Source of the DNA: Eubacterium limosum
Lineage (GTDB): Bacteria; Bacillota; Clostridia; Eubacteriales; Eubacteriaceae
Reading direction: 5' to 3'
Assembly (NCBI RefSeq): GCF_000807675.2
Contig: NZ_CP019962.1
Coordinates: forward strand, 3,817,157-3,881,156
Length of the DNA stretch: 64,000 bases
The translations under genes were made by a program, and so were the position numbers. Each line of letters begins with the position of its first letter. The first letter of the stretch is position 1. The notes beneath the pieces were generated by a model. The model was not told where the DNA came from and did no database searches. It saw only the letters and a program-made list of their open reading frames with translations. Shown here one piece after another: positions 8,688-17,853 of this stretch.

Positions 8688-9221
8688 TTAATCTGATAGC
8701 TGCTTAACATATTCAAGGATAGGGATGATGAATTTTTTATCTTTAAAATCGGTTCTTTTCCCGTAGCTGGCAAAAAACTCTTCATTTTCCTGAATGGACT
8801 CAGGTTTTGATTTGAGCATTTTCATCATCATCGCCATCATGACACGGTGCGGCAGTGAAAGCGCTTTGTAATCGATAGCTCCCCGTAAATGAAAAAACTT
8901 AAAATCTCCCCTCTCCTCCTCTGTAAAACTATTTTTTAATATTTCACTATAGTCGGTTTTCTGCGGGTCGGCCAGCCCAACTGTAAAAATAACTACTTTT
9001 TTATTCTGAAATGTCCCACATTTTTTCTTGAACTCTTTGAGCCCTTTAATACCGCTGGCGTAAAGACCGCCACCATAAATTAAAATAGTACTTTCGCTTA
9101 ACAATTCCGGCTTCGTCTTTTTTATGGAAAGCGCCTGTACGTCAAGCTCCTGCGCCAGCCATTCTGCATATGTCTCTGCGCTTCCATATTCAGATGCATA
9201 AACCACTGCTATTTTACTCAT
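8688..9221 (-). CDS. Flavodoxin domain protein (Flavodoxin_5 / HemG-like)
   Basis: 177-residue flavodoxin with the FMN-phosphate loop YASEYGSAETYAEWLA near the N-terminus and IYGGGLYASGIKGLKEF, as in the protoporphyrinogen-oxidase HemG-like/Flavodoxin_5 group. Members occur widely in anaerobes without a heme role, so a menaquinone- or stress-linked electron carrier is as likely. Its ATG overlaps the stop of the MarR gene by four bases, so it is the direct partner, and probable target, of that regulator. Confidence 0.75.
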   Translation of the reverse strand: MSKIAVVYASEYGSAETYAEWLAQELDVQALSIKKTKPELLSESTILIYGGGLYASGIKGLKEFKKKCGTFQNKKVVIFTVGLADPQKTDYSEILKNSFTEEERGDFKFFHLRGAIDYKALSLPHRVMMAMMMKMLKSKPESIQENEEFFASYGKRTDFKDKKFIIPILEYVKQLSD

Positions 9222-9697
9222 TTTATCATCCGTTCCTTTCTAATATCCTCTGCCTTCTCCATTAATTTGACCAGAGCGCGATCAAATATTTCAAGCTCTT
9301 CATCGGACAAAGCGCTTAAAAATTTTTCGACAAAGGCGTTGTTCTCACCGCCCATTTCTGCTTCATAGGCTTCAATTTTTGTTTTGTCTGGTATGACCCG
9401 CAGGGTCCTCTTATCTTTTTTATCTTTCACAAGCTCAAGGTAACCTTTTTCCTGAAGCTTTAAGGCAATGGCCTTGGCATTCTGATGTGAGGTATCCATC
9501 TCAGCGGCCAGTGCGGACAAAGTCGGCGGCTCTCTAAAAAAAGTAATGAGATGAATAAGCAGATACCACTGCTTTGTTGTCAGTTCTCCCAGGAAATCCT
9601 GACTGTTCCCCATGACCTCCAGCCTTGTTACCAACGAAAAAAGACTTCCAAAAACTCGAAAACGAGGATCCATCGTTTCTAACTCTCTACGATACAT
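9218..9697 (-). CDS. MarR-family transcriptional regulator
   Basis: 159 residues with the MarR winged helix: LSALAAEMDTSHQNAKAIALKLQEKGYL is the recognition region and KDKRTLRVIPDK the wing. MarR repressors sense phenolics, oxidants or antibiotics. It is the first gene of the flavodoxin operon, translationally coupled to the next gene. The ATG has an AAGGAGA site. Two near-identical direct repeats lie just upstream of it and probably serve autorepression. Confidence 0.9.
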   Translation of the reverse strand: MYRRELETMDPRFRVFGSLFSLVTRLEVMGNSQDFLGELTTKQWYLLIHLITFFREPPTLSALAAEMDTSHQNAKAIALKLQEKGYLELVKDKKDKRTLRVIPDKTKIEAYEAEMGGENNAFVEKFLSALSDEELEIFDRALVKLMEKAEDIRKERMIK

Positions 9698-9712
9698 TTT
9701 TTCTCCTTATTT

Positions 9713-9747
9713 TATGTAATGTATTATCTAATATACGTAGTGTATTA
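9713..9747. promoter_or_regulatory. Candidate tandem MarR operator
   Basis: Two 14-base direct repeats, TATGTAATGTATTA (9713-9726) and TACGTAGTGTATTA (9734-9747), match at 12 positions and are offset by 21 bases, two helical turns. Each contains a near-palindromic TAATGTATTA-type core of MarR size. They sit 16 bases upstream of the marR start. Confidence 0.5.
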
Positions 9748-9867
9748 CCTTTTTGTGACTGTGTCAAGCTTTGTATGAAAAAATTAATATTAAACTGTTT
9801 TAAGATTAAGCTTTTTTCATCTTTCAAGTGCTATGATGGGAAAAATAATTTATAACTGGAGAATGCT

Positions 9868-11382
9868 ATGAACAGATATGCTTTACTGACACCTGTCTCT
9901 AAAAAAAATGGTGGAAATTTCCTGATCGTTCTCGCTTTTTTAACCACGCTTCTTCCAATTTTCTCTATCTCGATTTATGATCAGCCTTCTGCAGACGATT
10001 ATGTCTATGGGCTGCTGACACGACAAACCTGGGAGAGCACCGGCTCTGTTTTTCAGACTCTGCTCACTGCCTGGAATCAAATGGTGCACTCTTATATGAC
10101 TTGGGATGGCAATTTCTTCGCAACCTTTCTGGGCGCGCTTCAGCCATCTGTTTTCGGATTGTACCACTGGGTCCCGGTCATTATGGTATTATCTGTTATC
10201 TTCGGTACTTTTTTCTTTTTAAAAGTCTTGCTGGAAAATTATTTAAACGCAGATCGAAATACAACGCTCTTCATCGGCTGTGCACTCTTAATATTAGAGC
10301 TTCAATTTCTGCCTTCTGCTGTTCAGGGATTATACTGGTTTGACGGCGCTGTTTCCTATACCTTTATTTACGCTATGTCATTGACCCTTTTTGCGCTGCT
10401 GCTTATCTACTATCAAAAAAGACCTGTGCGACACAAATATCTTGCCCTTGCCAGCGCATGTATCCTCGGTTTTCTTATTTCCGGAGGTAACTTTATATCC
10501 TCACTGGTGAACCTTATACTTCTGGCCGCAATGGCCACCATACTATGGTACCGTAAAAACACACACTGTTTTGGCACTGTTTTGGTTTTTGTTTTTTCAC
10601 TCGTCGGCTTATTCATTTCCGCTCTTGCTCCCGGTAACGGCGTACGGCAGGCCGATACACTTAAGACCCTTGCGTCACAACCCTCTCCAATTTCTGCTAT
10701 TTTACAGTCCTTTCAATATGCTGGACAGTATTTTCTGCAGTGGATGTCTATCCCAGTTACGGCAGGTATTTTTATCCTCTCTGTCCTTCTGGTCAAACTG
10801 GCGTACAAAAGTCATTTTTCTTTCCGGTATCCCTTTGCAGTATTAATTCTCGCATTCTGTGTCTTTGCAGCCGGATTTACACCGCCTATTTATGCACTGG
10901 GAGCAGGCAGCCTAATCTGGGAAACGCGGATTATGAATATTTTGTATTTTAACTTTTTATGGCTCTGGTGCTTTATGCTTTTCTATATTTCAGGATGGAT
11001 ATTCCACCGAAGACCAAAAAATAAAAAAGCTCAAAACGGGATAAATCGCGCCCGATTAAAAAAATTAGCGCTGCGACCAGTGTACTATAGCAGTGCTGCT
11101 ATAATACTTTTCGTTTTGACTCTTCCCATGGCTAAAACACCGGTAACAAGTCTCAGTGCTCTGCAGTCACTCGTTGACGGCTCTGCATCACAGTATGCCT
11201 TAGAAGCCAATGAACGAAAGGAAATCTACCAAAATCAGTCCATTAATCATGCTGATGTACTTGCCTATACAGTAAAACCTTATGTTCTTTATTACGACGA
11301 TATCAAGACAGATAAAAATGATTGGCGGAATATCAGTGTTGCCAGGTATTACAACAAGGGTTCCGTTGCGATCCGCAATTAA
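9868..11382 (+). CDS. DUF6056-type polytopic membrane protein, possible surface-polymer enzyme
   Basis: 504 residues with about ten to twelve hydrophobic segments. The N-terminal loop contains the DUF6056 hallmark DQPSADDYVYGLLTR, then WDGNFFATFLGALQP, features resembling GT-C-type lipid-linked glycosyltransferases, whose acidic residues sit in the first large outside loop. The substrate is unknown. A cytoplasmic basic stretch (about 375-400) precedes a last membrane segment and an outside tail ending near VARYYNKGSVAIRN. It is a single-gene unit between the divergent marR gene and citrate synthase, with its own terminator. Confidence 0.65.
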   Translation: MNRYALLTPVSKKNGGNFLIVLAFLTTLLPIFSISIYDQPSADDYVYGLLTRQTWESTGSVFQTLLTAWNQMVHSYMTWDGNFFATFLGALQPSVFGLYHWVPVIMVLSVIFGTFFFLKVLLENYLNADRNTTLFIGCALLILELQFLPSAVQGLYWFDGAVSYTFIYAMSLTLFALLLIYYQKRPVRHKYLALASACILGFLISGGNFISSLVNLILLAAMATILWYRKNTHCFGTVLVFVFSLVGLFISALAPGNGVRQADTLKTLASQPSPISAILQSFQYAGQYFLQWMSIPVTAGIFILSVLLVKLAYKSHFSFRYPFAVLILAFCVFAAGFTPPIYALGAGSLIWETRIMNILYFNFLWLWCFMLFYISGWIFHRRPKNKKAQNGINRARLKKLALRPVYYSSAAIILFVLTLPMAKTPVTSLSALQSLVDGSASQYALEANERKEIYQNQSINHADVLAYTVKPYVLYYDDIKTDKNDWRNISVARYYNKGSVAIRN

Positions 11383-11416
11383 AAAAAGCATCAGGATTGT
11401 AACCTGATGCTTTTTA
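11382..11416. terminator. Bidirectional terminator
   Basis: Thirteen-base stem AAAAAGCATCAGG with its perfect complement and a 7-base loop, between the convergent DUF6056 and citrate synthase genes; T-runs on both sides. Confidence 0.85.
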
Positions 11417-11422
11417 GTATTT

Positions 11423-12784
11423 TCAACGTTCATTAATTGGAATATATTCTCTGCGCTCGTGCACATTTCTGTAAGCCGGACGGATGATTTTTCCGGCATT
11501 GAGAAGCTCTTCGATTCGGTGAGCGCTCCATCCTGAAATACGCGCGATTGCAAAAATCGGTGTATAAAGCTCAGTAGGAAGTTCCAGCATATGATAAACA
11601 AAACCGCTGTAAAAGTCAACGTTAGCGCTGACCCCCTTGTACATTTTTCTTTCATCAGAAATAATAAGCGGCGCGAGACGCTCTACATTGGAATACAGCG
11701 CAAACTCGTCCATACGTCCCTTCTCTTCCGCAAGGTTACGTACAAATTTTTTAAAAACTTCGGCTCTCGGATCAGATTTAGAGTAAATCGCATGGCCCAT
11801 CCCATAAATTAGCCCAGCTTTATCAAAGGCTTCCTTATGCAGGAGCTTTCTCAGATAAATGCTGATTTCCTCTTCATCGTTCCAATCATTGACATTTTTC
11901 TTCATGTCCTCAAACATTTCACAAACTTTAATGTTGGCCCCACCATGCTTTGGACCTTTAAGCGATCCCAGAGCTGCCGCAATGGCAGAGTAAGTATCCG
12001 TACCTGAGGATGTAACGACATGACAGGTAAAGGTTGAGTTGTTCCCACCGCCATGCTCTGCGTGAAGTACCAGGGCTATATCAAGAATTCTGGCTTCAAG
12101 CTCAGTATATTTGCTGTCTGGCCTTAAAAGATACAGAATATTTTCGGCTGTTGAAAGCTCTGGCTGCGGCGAATGGATATAAAGACTTTGTCCCAGCTCA
12201 TAATGGCAGTAAGCCTGATAACCATATACTGCGAGCAATGGAAACAAAGCAATAAGCTCCAGGCTTTGACGCAATACATTGGGGATTGACGTATCACTGG
12301 CACGGTCATCATAGGAGTAAAGTGTGAGAACGCTTCTAGCCAAAGTATTCATCATATCGCGGCTGGGTGCTTTCATGATGATATCGCGAACAAAGCTTGT
12401 TGGCAGTGTTCGGTAATGCGACAATACCTTCACAAAAATATCCAGATCCTGTTTATTAGGCAGCTCGCCAAATAAAAGCAAATAGGTCGCTTCTTCAAAG
12501 CCAAAACGTTTTTCCTTTACAAAACCTTTCACCAGATCCTGAACATTGATTCCCCTGTAGTAAAGCTGTCCGTCGCAGTTGATTCTCTGGTCTCCATCCA
12601 TAATAAAGGACATAATCTCAGAAATTTCTGTTAATCCCGTGAGAACACCGTTTCCGTTCAAGTCACGTAAACCCCTGTTTACCTTGTATTTATCGAACAA
12701 TTCCGGATCAATATGATTGTTTTTCTCTAATTTTTCAATATAGTCGAGCACTTCGGGTTTTTCTTCTGAAAATACATTTGTCAT
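11423..12784 (-). CDS. Citrate synthase
   Basis: 453-residue citrate/2-methylcitrate synthase-fold enzyme that condenses acetyl-CoA with oxaloacetate. Catalytic landmarks are present: HAEHGGGNNSTF, GPKHGGAN, GMGHAIYSKSDPRA and NVDFYSGFVYHML, which supplies the catalytic Asp. A ~50-residue N-terminal extension precedes the core, as in clostridial forms. In an acetogen it would supply glutamate precursors through a partial TCA pathway; 2-methylcitrate activity cannot be excluded. It is monocistronic with an SD of GGGAGAG before the ATG. Confidence 0.9.
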   Translation of the reverse strand: MTNVFSEEKPEVLDYIEKLEKNNHIDPELFDKYKVNRGLRDLNGNGVLTGLTEISEIMSFIMDGDQRINCDGQLYYRGINVQDLVKGFVKEKRFGFEEATYLLLFGELPNKQDLDIFVKVLSHYRTLPTSFVRDIIMKAPSRDMMNTLARSVLTLYSYDDRASDTSIPNVLRQSLELIALFPLLAVYGYQAYCHYELGQSLYIHSPQPELSTAENILYLLRPDSKYTELEARILDIALVLHAEHGGGNNSTFTCHVVTSSGTDTYSAIAAALGSLKGPKHGGANIKVCEMFEDMKKNVNDWNDEEEISIYLRKLLHKEAFDKAGLIYGMGHAIYSKSDPRAEVFKKFVRNLAEEKGRMDEFALYSNVERLAPLIISDERKMYKGVSANVDFYSGFVYHMLELPTELYTPIFAIARISGWSAHRIEELLNAGKIIRPAYRNVHERREYIPINER

Positions 12785-12863
12785 TTTTTCACTCTCCCTC
12801 GTCTATTTATCAGATTATAATATATCTATTATAACCTCCAAACCTTAAAATAAGATAAAAAAT

Positions 12864-12896
12864 AAAACAACAGATGAATCTTTATCTGTTGTTTTT
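12864..12896. terminator. Terminator in a 258-base intergenic region
   Basis: Perfect 12-base stem AAAACAACAGAT and complement with an 8-base loop, T-rich on both sides. It can end the DUF1905 gene (minus strand) about 150 bases past its stop. The rest of 12785-13042 is AT-rich; I see only the likely citrate synthase promoter region in it. Confidence 0.65.
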
Positions 12897-13042
12897 GCAT
12901 ATTTCTTAAGTTTTTATGAATTTTTGAAATTTTTAAACCTAAATTTGAAAGACTATTTTTCAAATCCTTCAAACACAAAAGTTTATTTTGGCACTTTAAA
13001 TCGTTAAAACTTTTCGTATTTTAAAGCAAATTATTTTATTTT

Positions 13043-13315
13043 CTATTTGTTCTCTCGTTCCTCGAGCGTTACGTGGACGATATCACCAGGCTGTTTCCCA
13101 ATTTTTTCACGAATATCCTTTCGAACACCAAGGATGTGACAAGGTGTTTTCATGCGTACCAGGCTTCCATCATAAGTTTCGCCATCAAAAGTAGCATGCA
13201 CTTTCACCTTCCCACGGCCAAAAGTTTCTTTAACATCGAATGGTATTTCAATATAAGCACCATTGATATCGGGTACTTTCTTAATCTCTGCCTCAAACTC
13301 GTACAATTCTTTCAC
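13043..13315 (-). CDS. DUF1905 domain protein
   Basis: 90-residue DUF1905 protein, a small beta-barrel-like domain with the signature [22 protein letters not shown] and [22 protein letters not shown], which resembles swapped-hairpin AbrB-like beta folds. Function unknown; in other bacteria the domain is often joined to a YdeI-type C-terminal segment, absent here. It uses GTG as start with AAGGAG seven bases upstream. It lies 67 bases behind the broken metallopeptidase gene on the same strand and may share its message. Confidence 0.85.
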   Translation of the reverse strand: MKELYEFEAEIKKVPDINGAYIEIPFDVKETFGRGKVKVHATFDGETYDGSLVRMKTPCHILGVRKDIREKIGKQPGDIVHVTLEERENK

Positions 13316-13382
13316 TATTACTCTCCTTAAAATAATTTTCTGTTGATATACCTGGGAGCAAATTCCTTAAACACAATGATGA

Positions 13383-14053
13383 TCAGACCTCCCAGTTTTG
13401 TGTACTCAACAGAATCCCTAATTCTTTAAGAATACTTTGCTGCATTTTATAATCCGGTATGAATGCAGCGACAATGTTCCAAAAAGCTGCCGAATGATTA
13501 TGCTCAAAGGTATGGGCTAGTTCGTGGATCACCACATAGTCGATGGCACTTTCGGGAGCCATTATAAGCTTCCATGAAAAATTCAGACTGTTTTTTCCAG
13601 AGCATGAGCCCCATCGTGTACGGGCGTTATTAATTTTTACACTCGTTGGTCTCGCATGCATCTGCTCGGCATAATAATGGACCTTCTCATTTAAAACCCT
13701 TTTGGCTTCGGAGCGATATAATTTCACAACGGCCTCTTTAATCTTTTCTTCTGCGAATCTATCGGGTATGTAAAAGCACTCCTCATCAAAAAGAGGTTTT
13801 TTGAGTTCACAGCATACCAGTGGCAGTTTTTCTCCCATATAAAGCAGTGAACAGCCATCTTTTAATATAAATGCCTGGCGTTTTTCATGCCTTTTTCGGG
13901 CCTCTGCGCTGGCCATTTCAATCCACTCTGACTTTTCCATCACAAAACGGTCCAGAAATGCTTTGGGTGTCTTTAACGGCGCCCTGACTTCCACCTGTCC
14001 ATCGGGATCGCCATTGTTTTACGACGGCTTTTTTGTACTCTATAGGGCGTCAT
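13383..14053 (-). pseudogene. YgjP-type (M48-like) metallopeptidase, frameshifted near the N-terminus
   Basis: The main frame (13383-13994, about 203 codons from a GTG) encodes the YgjP/WLM zinc peptidase core with HELAHTFEHNHSAAFW and a SWKLIMAP strand. Its N-terminus starts abruptly at GQVEVRAPLKTPK. The missing start is in another frame: an ATG at 14051-14053, with GAGGAA upstream, gives MTPYRVQKSRRKTMAI, exactly the family's usual opening (xYxxxRSxRKTxxI), then runs into unrelated residues and a stop after 26 codons. The frames meet near 14001-14008, so a net loss of bases equal to 1 modulo 3 split the gene. The start overlaps the crp-like stop by 14 bases. Sequencing error is the alternative. 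Confidence 0.7.
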
Positions 14054-14732
14054 TCTCGATATTCCTCAGATAAAAATGACTGCGTTTAAACCGAAGAATT
14101 CCTTCATCTCTCAGCCTGCCAAGCTCTCTCGACATCGCGCTTCGGTCAACGCACAGATAATCTGCCAGCTGTACCCGGTTCATAGGGATCGTGAAGGGGT
14201 TAGTCCCGGCTCGGCGCTGCTGGTCATTTAAATATCCTAAAAGCTTTTCGCGTGTAGTTCTCAAACTCAGATAATCCAGTTTTCGATTCAGATTCAGATT
14301 TTTTCTGGCAATAATCTTAAGAAGGTTATTGATAATCTGCTTGTGAAAGCTGCATTCATTACTGCAGACATCAATGATTTTATTAACCTGAACAAAAAGG
14401 ACCACACAGCTTTCAAGGGCCACGACGGTTACAGGACTTTCCTTTATACCCGCACAGACAAAGGATTCTGCGAAAAGCTCGCCCCCTTCTATCTCGCCGA
14501 TAATATTGCGGTTCCCCATGGCATCCTCTTTGATAAGCTGGGCATGCCCTTTAGCCAGAATTCCCACACCAATGACTTCATCCCCGCTGTTGAGGATACG
14601 CTCATTTTTATCATAGTGCTTTGAAACAGCGCCCAGACACTTGAGCACAGCAGAAAGATTATCCCTCTGAACGGATTTAAAAAGTGCACTTTTTTCCAGA
14701 TTTTCCATGTATTCTTCCATGTATTCTTCCAT
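14040..14732 (-). CDS. Crp/Fnr-family transcriptional regulator
   Basis: 230 residues: an N-terminal cyclic-nucleotide-binding-like beta barrel (about 15-130), a long dimerisation helix, and a C-terminal HTH_Crp winged helix (NRVQLADYLCVDRSAMSREL). It lacks the N-terminal cysteine cluster of FNR, so oxygen sensing through an iron-sulfur cluster is unlikely; the effector is unknown. The start lies 18 bases behind the SNF2 helicase stop with an AAAGGAAG site. The N-terminus repeats MEEY twice because of a 12-base tandem duplication. Confidence 0.85.
   Translation of the reverse strand: MEEYMEEYMENLEKSALFKSVQRDNLSAVLKCLGAVSKHYDKNERILNSGDEVIGVGILAKGHAQLIKEDAMGNRNIIGEIEGGELFAESFVCAGIKESPVTVVALESCVVLFVQVNKIIDVCSNECSFHKQIINNLLKIIARKNLNLNRKLDYLSLRTTREKLLGYLNDQQRRAGTNPFTIPMNRVQLADYLCVDRSAMSRELGRLRDEGILRFKRSHFYLRNIENDAL
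14706..14732. repeat. 12-base tandem duplication at the crp-like start codon
   Basis: The unit CATGTATTCTTC occurs twice in perfect tandem (14706-14717, 14718-14729) followed by CAT. On the coding strand this creates three in-frame ATGs at codons 1, 5 and 9. Copy-number change would move the start relative to the ribosome site without breaking the frame. Confidence 0.85.
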
Positions 14733-14750
14733 ATGAACTTCCTTTCTAAG

Positions 14751-17700
14751 CTATTCGAAAAGTCCGACAATCTCATCTTTAGACATACTGGCAATGGCTC
14801 CTTCACCCTCACGGATAATCGAATCTGCCAGTTCAGCTTTAGCCTGCTGCATTTTTTGTATTTTTTCTTCAATACTGTCTTTTGCGATAAGGTTATAAAC
14901 CTGGACGCTGCTTGTCTGGCCTATACGGTGGGCACGGTCAGTCGCCTGATTTTGTGCGCTGAGATTCCACCACGGATCGTAATGGATAACTACATCAGCG
15001 CCCGTCAGGTTGAGGCCTGTCCCCCCAGCTTTAAGGGAGATTAAAAATACTGGCGTATTATCCTCGTTAAAGGCATTGACTTGACGCAGTCTCTCCTGAG
15101 CCTTTGTTCGTCCTGTAATCTTGTAAAAACCAATTTCCCGTTTAACAAGCTCCCTTTCAATGATCTCCAGCATCGAGGTAAACTGTGAAAACAAAAGCAC
15201 CTTGTGTCCAGAAGCTAAAGAGGTTTCGAGTATTTCCAGACAGAGCTCAAGCTTGGCACTTACATCTGTATAATCTTCATAGACAAGTGACGGATCACAG
15301 CAAATCTGGCGAAGCCGAGTCAGCATTGCCAGAATGATAAGCTTCCGGCGTTCAAAATTTCCTCCGTCCAGCTCATATGCAAGGTCCTCTCTGCTTTTTG
15401 CCAAATTTGCCAGATAGAGCTTTTTCTGTTCACCATCCATAGATGCGTACATGGTCGTCTCAGTCTTTTCAGGGAGCTCCTTGAGAACATCACTTTTCAA
15501 ACGGCGTAAAATAAAGGGCGACACTAGCTTATTAAGCCGTTCCAGAATTTTTTTATCCTGTTCGCGGACAATGGGTATTTCAAACTTTTCACGGAACTTC
15601 CGATAGGTATAAAGATATCCCGGCATTAAAAAATCATAGATGGACCAGAGCTCTGCCAGGCTGTTTTCTACCGGCGTACCTGTCAAAGCAAACCGAATCT
15701 CACTGTTAATCACCTTAACAGATTTAGCATTCTGCGTATTATGATTTTTAATGTACTGGGCCTCATCGATGATTTCATAATGAAAATGCAAATCTTCATA
15801 ATACAAAATATCTCTTTTGAGCAGATCATATGAGGTAATAAGCACATCTGCCTCAGCCGCCCCGGCGATTTTATCTCGGCGCTCCGCAGCAGTTCCCATG
15901 ACCACAATTGCTTTAAGTTCAGGTGCAAAACGTGCGATTTCACTTTCCCAGTTTAATACCAGCGAGGATGGGCAAATGACCAGAGATATCGTCTGAACCC
16001 CGCTTTCTTTCTGAGACAGCAGCAGAGAAATTACTTCCAGCGTTTTTCCAAGCCCCATATCGTCCGCTAAGATACCACCAAATCCATATGCCGCAATGGT
16101 TTTAAGCCATCTGAAACCTGTTTTCTGGTAATTTCGCAAAATGGGCTTCAGCGTGGCTGGCACTTCAAAGTCAGAATCAGAAACATCCTTGATATCTCTG
16201 ACAATCTGCTTGAAAACAGTATCCCGATTATATTTAATTCCCTCGCTCTGCTTAAACAGAGCATCCAGATACAGCGCTCGGAACTTCGGAACCGACACGG
16301 TCCCCCGCTCAATCTCCTTTGCGCTCAAGTTTAATACATCTGCCAGCTCTGAAAACTCGCCTAAAGCATTATCTTGAATATTAATAAAACTGCCATCCCT
16401 TAACCGGTGGTACTTTTTAGCCTGGCGATACGAATTCAGCACCTCGGTCAACTCATGTATGTCCAATCCGTCCAAATCAAATTCCAGATCAAGCAGATCG
16501 CCGCTTACTTTTATGCCTACACGGACAGAAGCAGGCGGCTTGATTTTAAAGCCTTTAAACTGATCCGTCGCAAAAATTTCAGCAGTTGAGGATATAGTCT
16601 CCAGTCCCTCACTAAAAAGATCAAAGATTTTATTCTCATCACCGTCAATATACGCAAAATTACCGATGGCATCATAACTGTCCAGATATTTTTTTATAAG
16701 CTGTTCTACCCGATACTCACCGCGCAGATCCTGGCTTTTAATCAGGTCTTTGGGTTTAAATGCTTCATGCTCCTCATCGCCATAGCTAAAAAATACCTTT
16801 CCCATTACAAAGTCCTCCTGTGGCGCATCAAAATAGACCTTAGTCACCAGAGGTTTAGGCTCATAGGCACTCATGTCACAATCTGAAATAAAGGAGAAAT
16901 ACTGTTCAAGATTGGATAAAACCGTATTATAGAACCCCTTCATATCCTCTTTCATCACAGTCATCGTCAGCTTATTGCGGATAATAGCCTTCAGAAAATC
17001 TCTCGTATTGCGGCTGTAGGAAGGGTCACAATAATAAAGCTTTCCTTTTTCGAAAATATAGAGCCTTTCCTGCCCATCTAATACCAGTGCCTCATCATTT
17101 AAAAGCTCGATGGTGTAGGACTTACCTGTATCTGAAATCCGAATGCTGATCTGTGCGTTAGAATGAACAATCGTGGCGGACATAGCCGAGCCTTCAATAT
17201 CAACGGGAATCTCTGGGTCCTCGTCCCAGATTGCCATATATGCGTCAAGCGTTGGTCCGTTAAGGTACATGTACTTTACGTTATCATTAAAGCTCTTTTT
17301 GTAAACGGCTAAAGCCCGGTTGTTGCTCTCGTTATAAAAGCTTTTGAGAAAATGAAGATACTTTCTGCCGCGCTCATCAAAATTTTCTTCAAAATGGCGT
17401 AATATCAGGGATTTACCATACCTAATTTCATCTCCATTTTCAAAAGCCGCCATAAAAGCACTCAAATCTTTTACAACGTAAAGCCGGTCTTCACCAATCT
17501 TAAAAGCTAGCTTGGCGGACGAGCCATACCAATAGCTGTCAGTAATCATCAGCGTGGGCTCAAGGCGAACGTTCTGCCCGGAGCCGGCCTCCAGAGCGGC
17601 ATTTTTCGATTTTTCCGCGTAACGGTCCATCAGTCTGAGAGCTGCTGAGTCGGTCATCTGCCGAACCCGGGGCTCCTCTTTTTCACTGCTTAATTTCCAT

Positions 17701-17840
17701 CTGAATGTTTCTTTAACTTGCTTTTTATTTTTTTCAGAGTTACCTTCCTGAGGATACAATAAGTCATCCATATCCTCAGGTGTAATTTCTCCAGAAAAGA
17801 TTTTATTTTCTTCCGGTTTTTTCAATAGCTCATCATCCAT
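14751..17840 (-). CDS. SNF2-family DEAD/DEAH-box helicase (bacterial SNF2-associated type)
   Basis: 1029-residue SWI2/SNF2 ATPase. The N-terminal ~570 residues match the bacterial SNF2_assoc region; the motor has Walker A DDMGLGKT near residue 592, DEAQ (DEAQYIKNHN) near 690, and motif VI ATDRAHRIGQ near 970. I chose the ATG at 17838-17840 because AAGGAGG lies eight bases upstream; the longer frame overlaps the regulator gene. Bacterial homologues (RapA/HepA-like and SNF2_assoc proteins) act on DNA or RNA polymerase; the role here is unknown. No zinc-binding SWIM motif is evident. It follows the NarL-type regulator by 13 bases and precedes the Crp/Fnr gene. Confidence 0.9.
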   Translation of the reverse strand: MDDELLKKPEENKIFSGEITPEDMDDLLYPQEGNSEKNKKQVKETFRWKLSSEKEEPRVRQMTDSAALRLMDRYAEKSKNAALEAGSGQNVRLEPTLMITDSYWYGSSAKLAFKIGEDRLYVVKDLSAFMAAFENGDEIRYGKSLILRHFEENFDERGRKYLHFLKSFYNESNNRALAVYKKSFNDNVKYMYLNGPTLDAYMAIWDEDPEIPVDIEGSAMSATIVHSNAQISIRISDTGKSYTIELLNDEALVLDGQERLYIFEKGKLYYCDPSYSRNTRDFLKAIIRNKLTMTVMKEDMKGFYNTVLSNLEQYFSFISDCDMSAYEPKPLVTKVYFDAPQEDFVMGKVFFSYGDEEHEAFKPKDLIKSQDLRGEYRVEQLIKKYLDSYDAIGNFAYIDGDENKIFDLFSEGLETISSTAEIFATDQFKGFKIKPPASVRVGIKVSGDLLDLEFDLDGLDIHELTEVLNSYRQAKKYHRLRDGSFINIQDNALGEFSELADVLNLSAKEIERGTVSVPKFRALYLDALFKQSEGIKYNRDTVFKQIVRDIKDVSDSDFEVPATLKPILRNYQKTGFRWLKTIAAYGFGGILADDMGLGKTLEVISLLLSQKESGVQTISLVICPSSLVLNWESEIARFAPELKAIVVMGTAAERRDKIAGAAEADVLITSYDLLKRDILYYEDLHFHYEIIDEAQYIKNHNTQNAKSVKVINSEIRFALTGTPVENSLAELWSIYDFLMPGYLYTYRKFREKFEIPIVREQDKKILERLNKLVSPFILRRLKSDVLKELPEKTETTMYASMDGEQKKLYLANLAKSREDLAYELDGGNFERRKLIILAMLTRLRQICCDPSLVYEDYTDVSAKLELCLEILETSLASGHKVLLFSQFTSMLEIIERELVKREIGFYKITGRTKAQERLRQVNAFNEDNTPVFLISLKAGGTGLNLTGADVVIHYDPWWNLSAQNQATDRAHRIGQTSSVQVYNLIAKDSIEEKIQKMQQAKAELADSIIREGEGAIASMSKDEIVGLFE

Positions 17841-17853
17841 GGAGAGAACCTCC

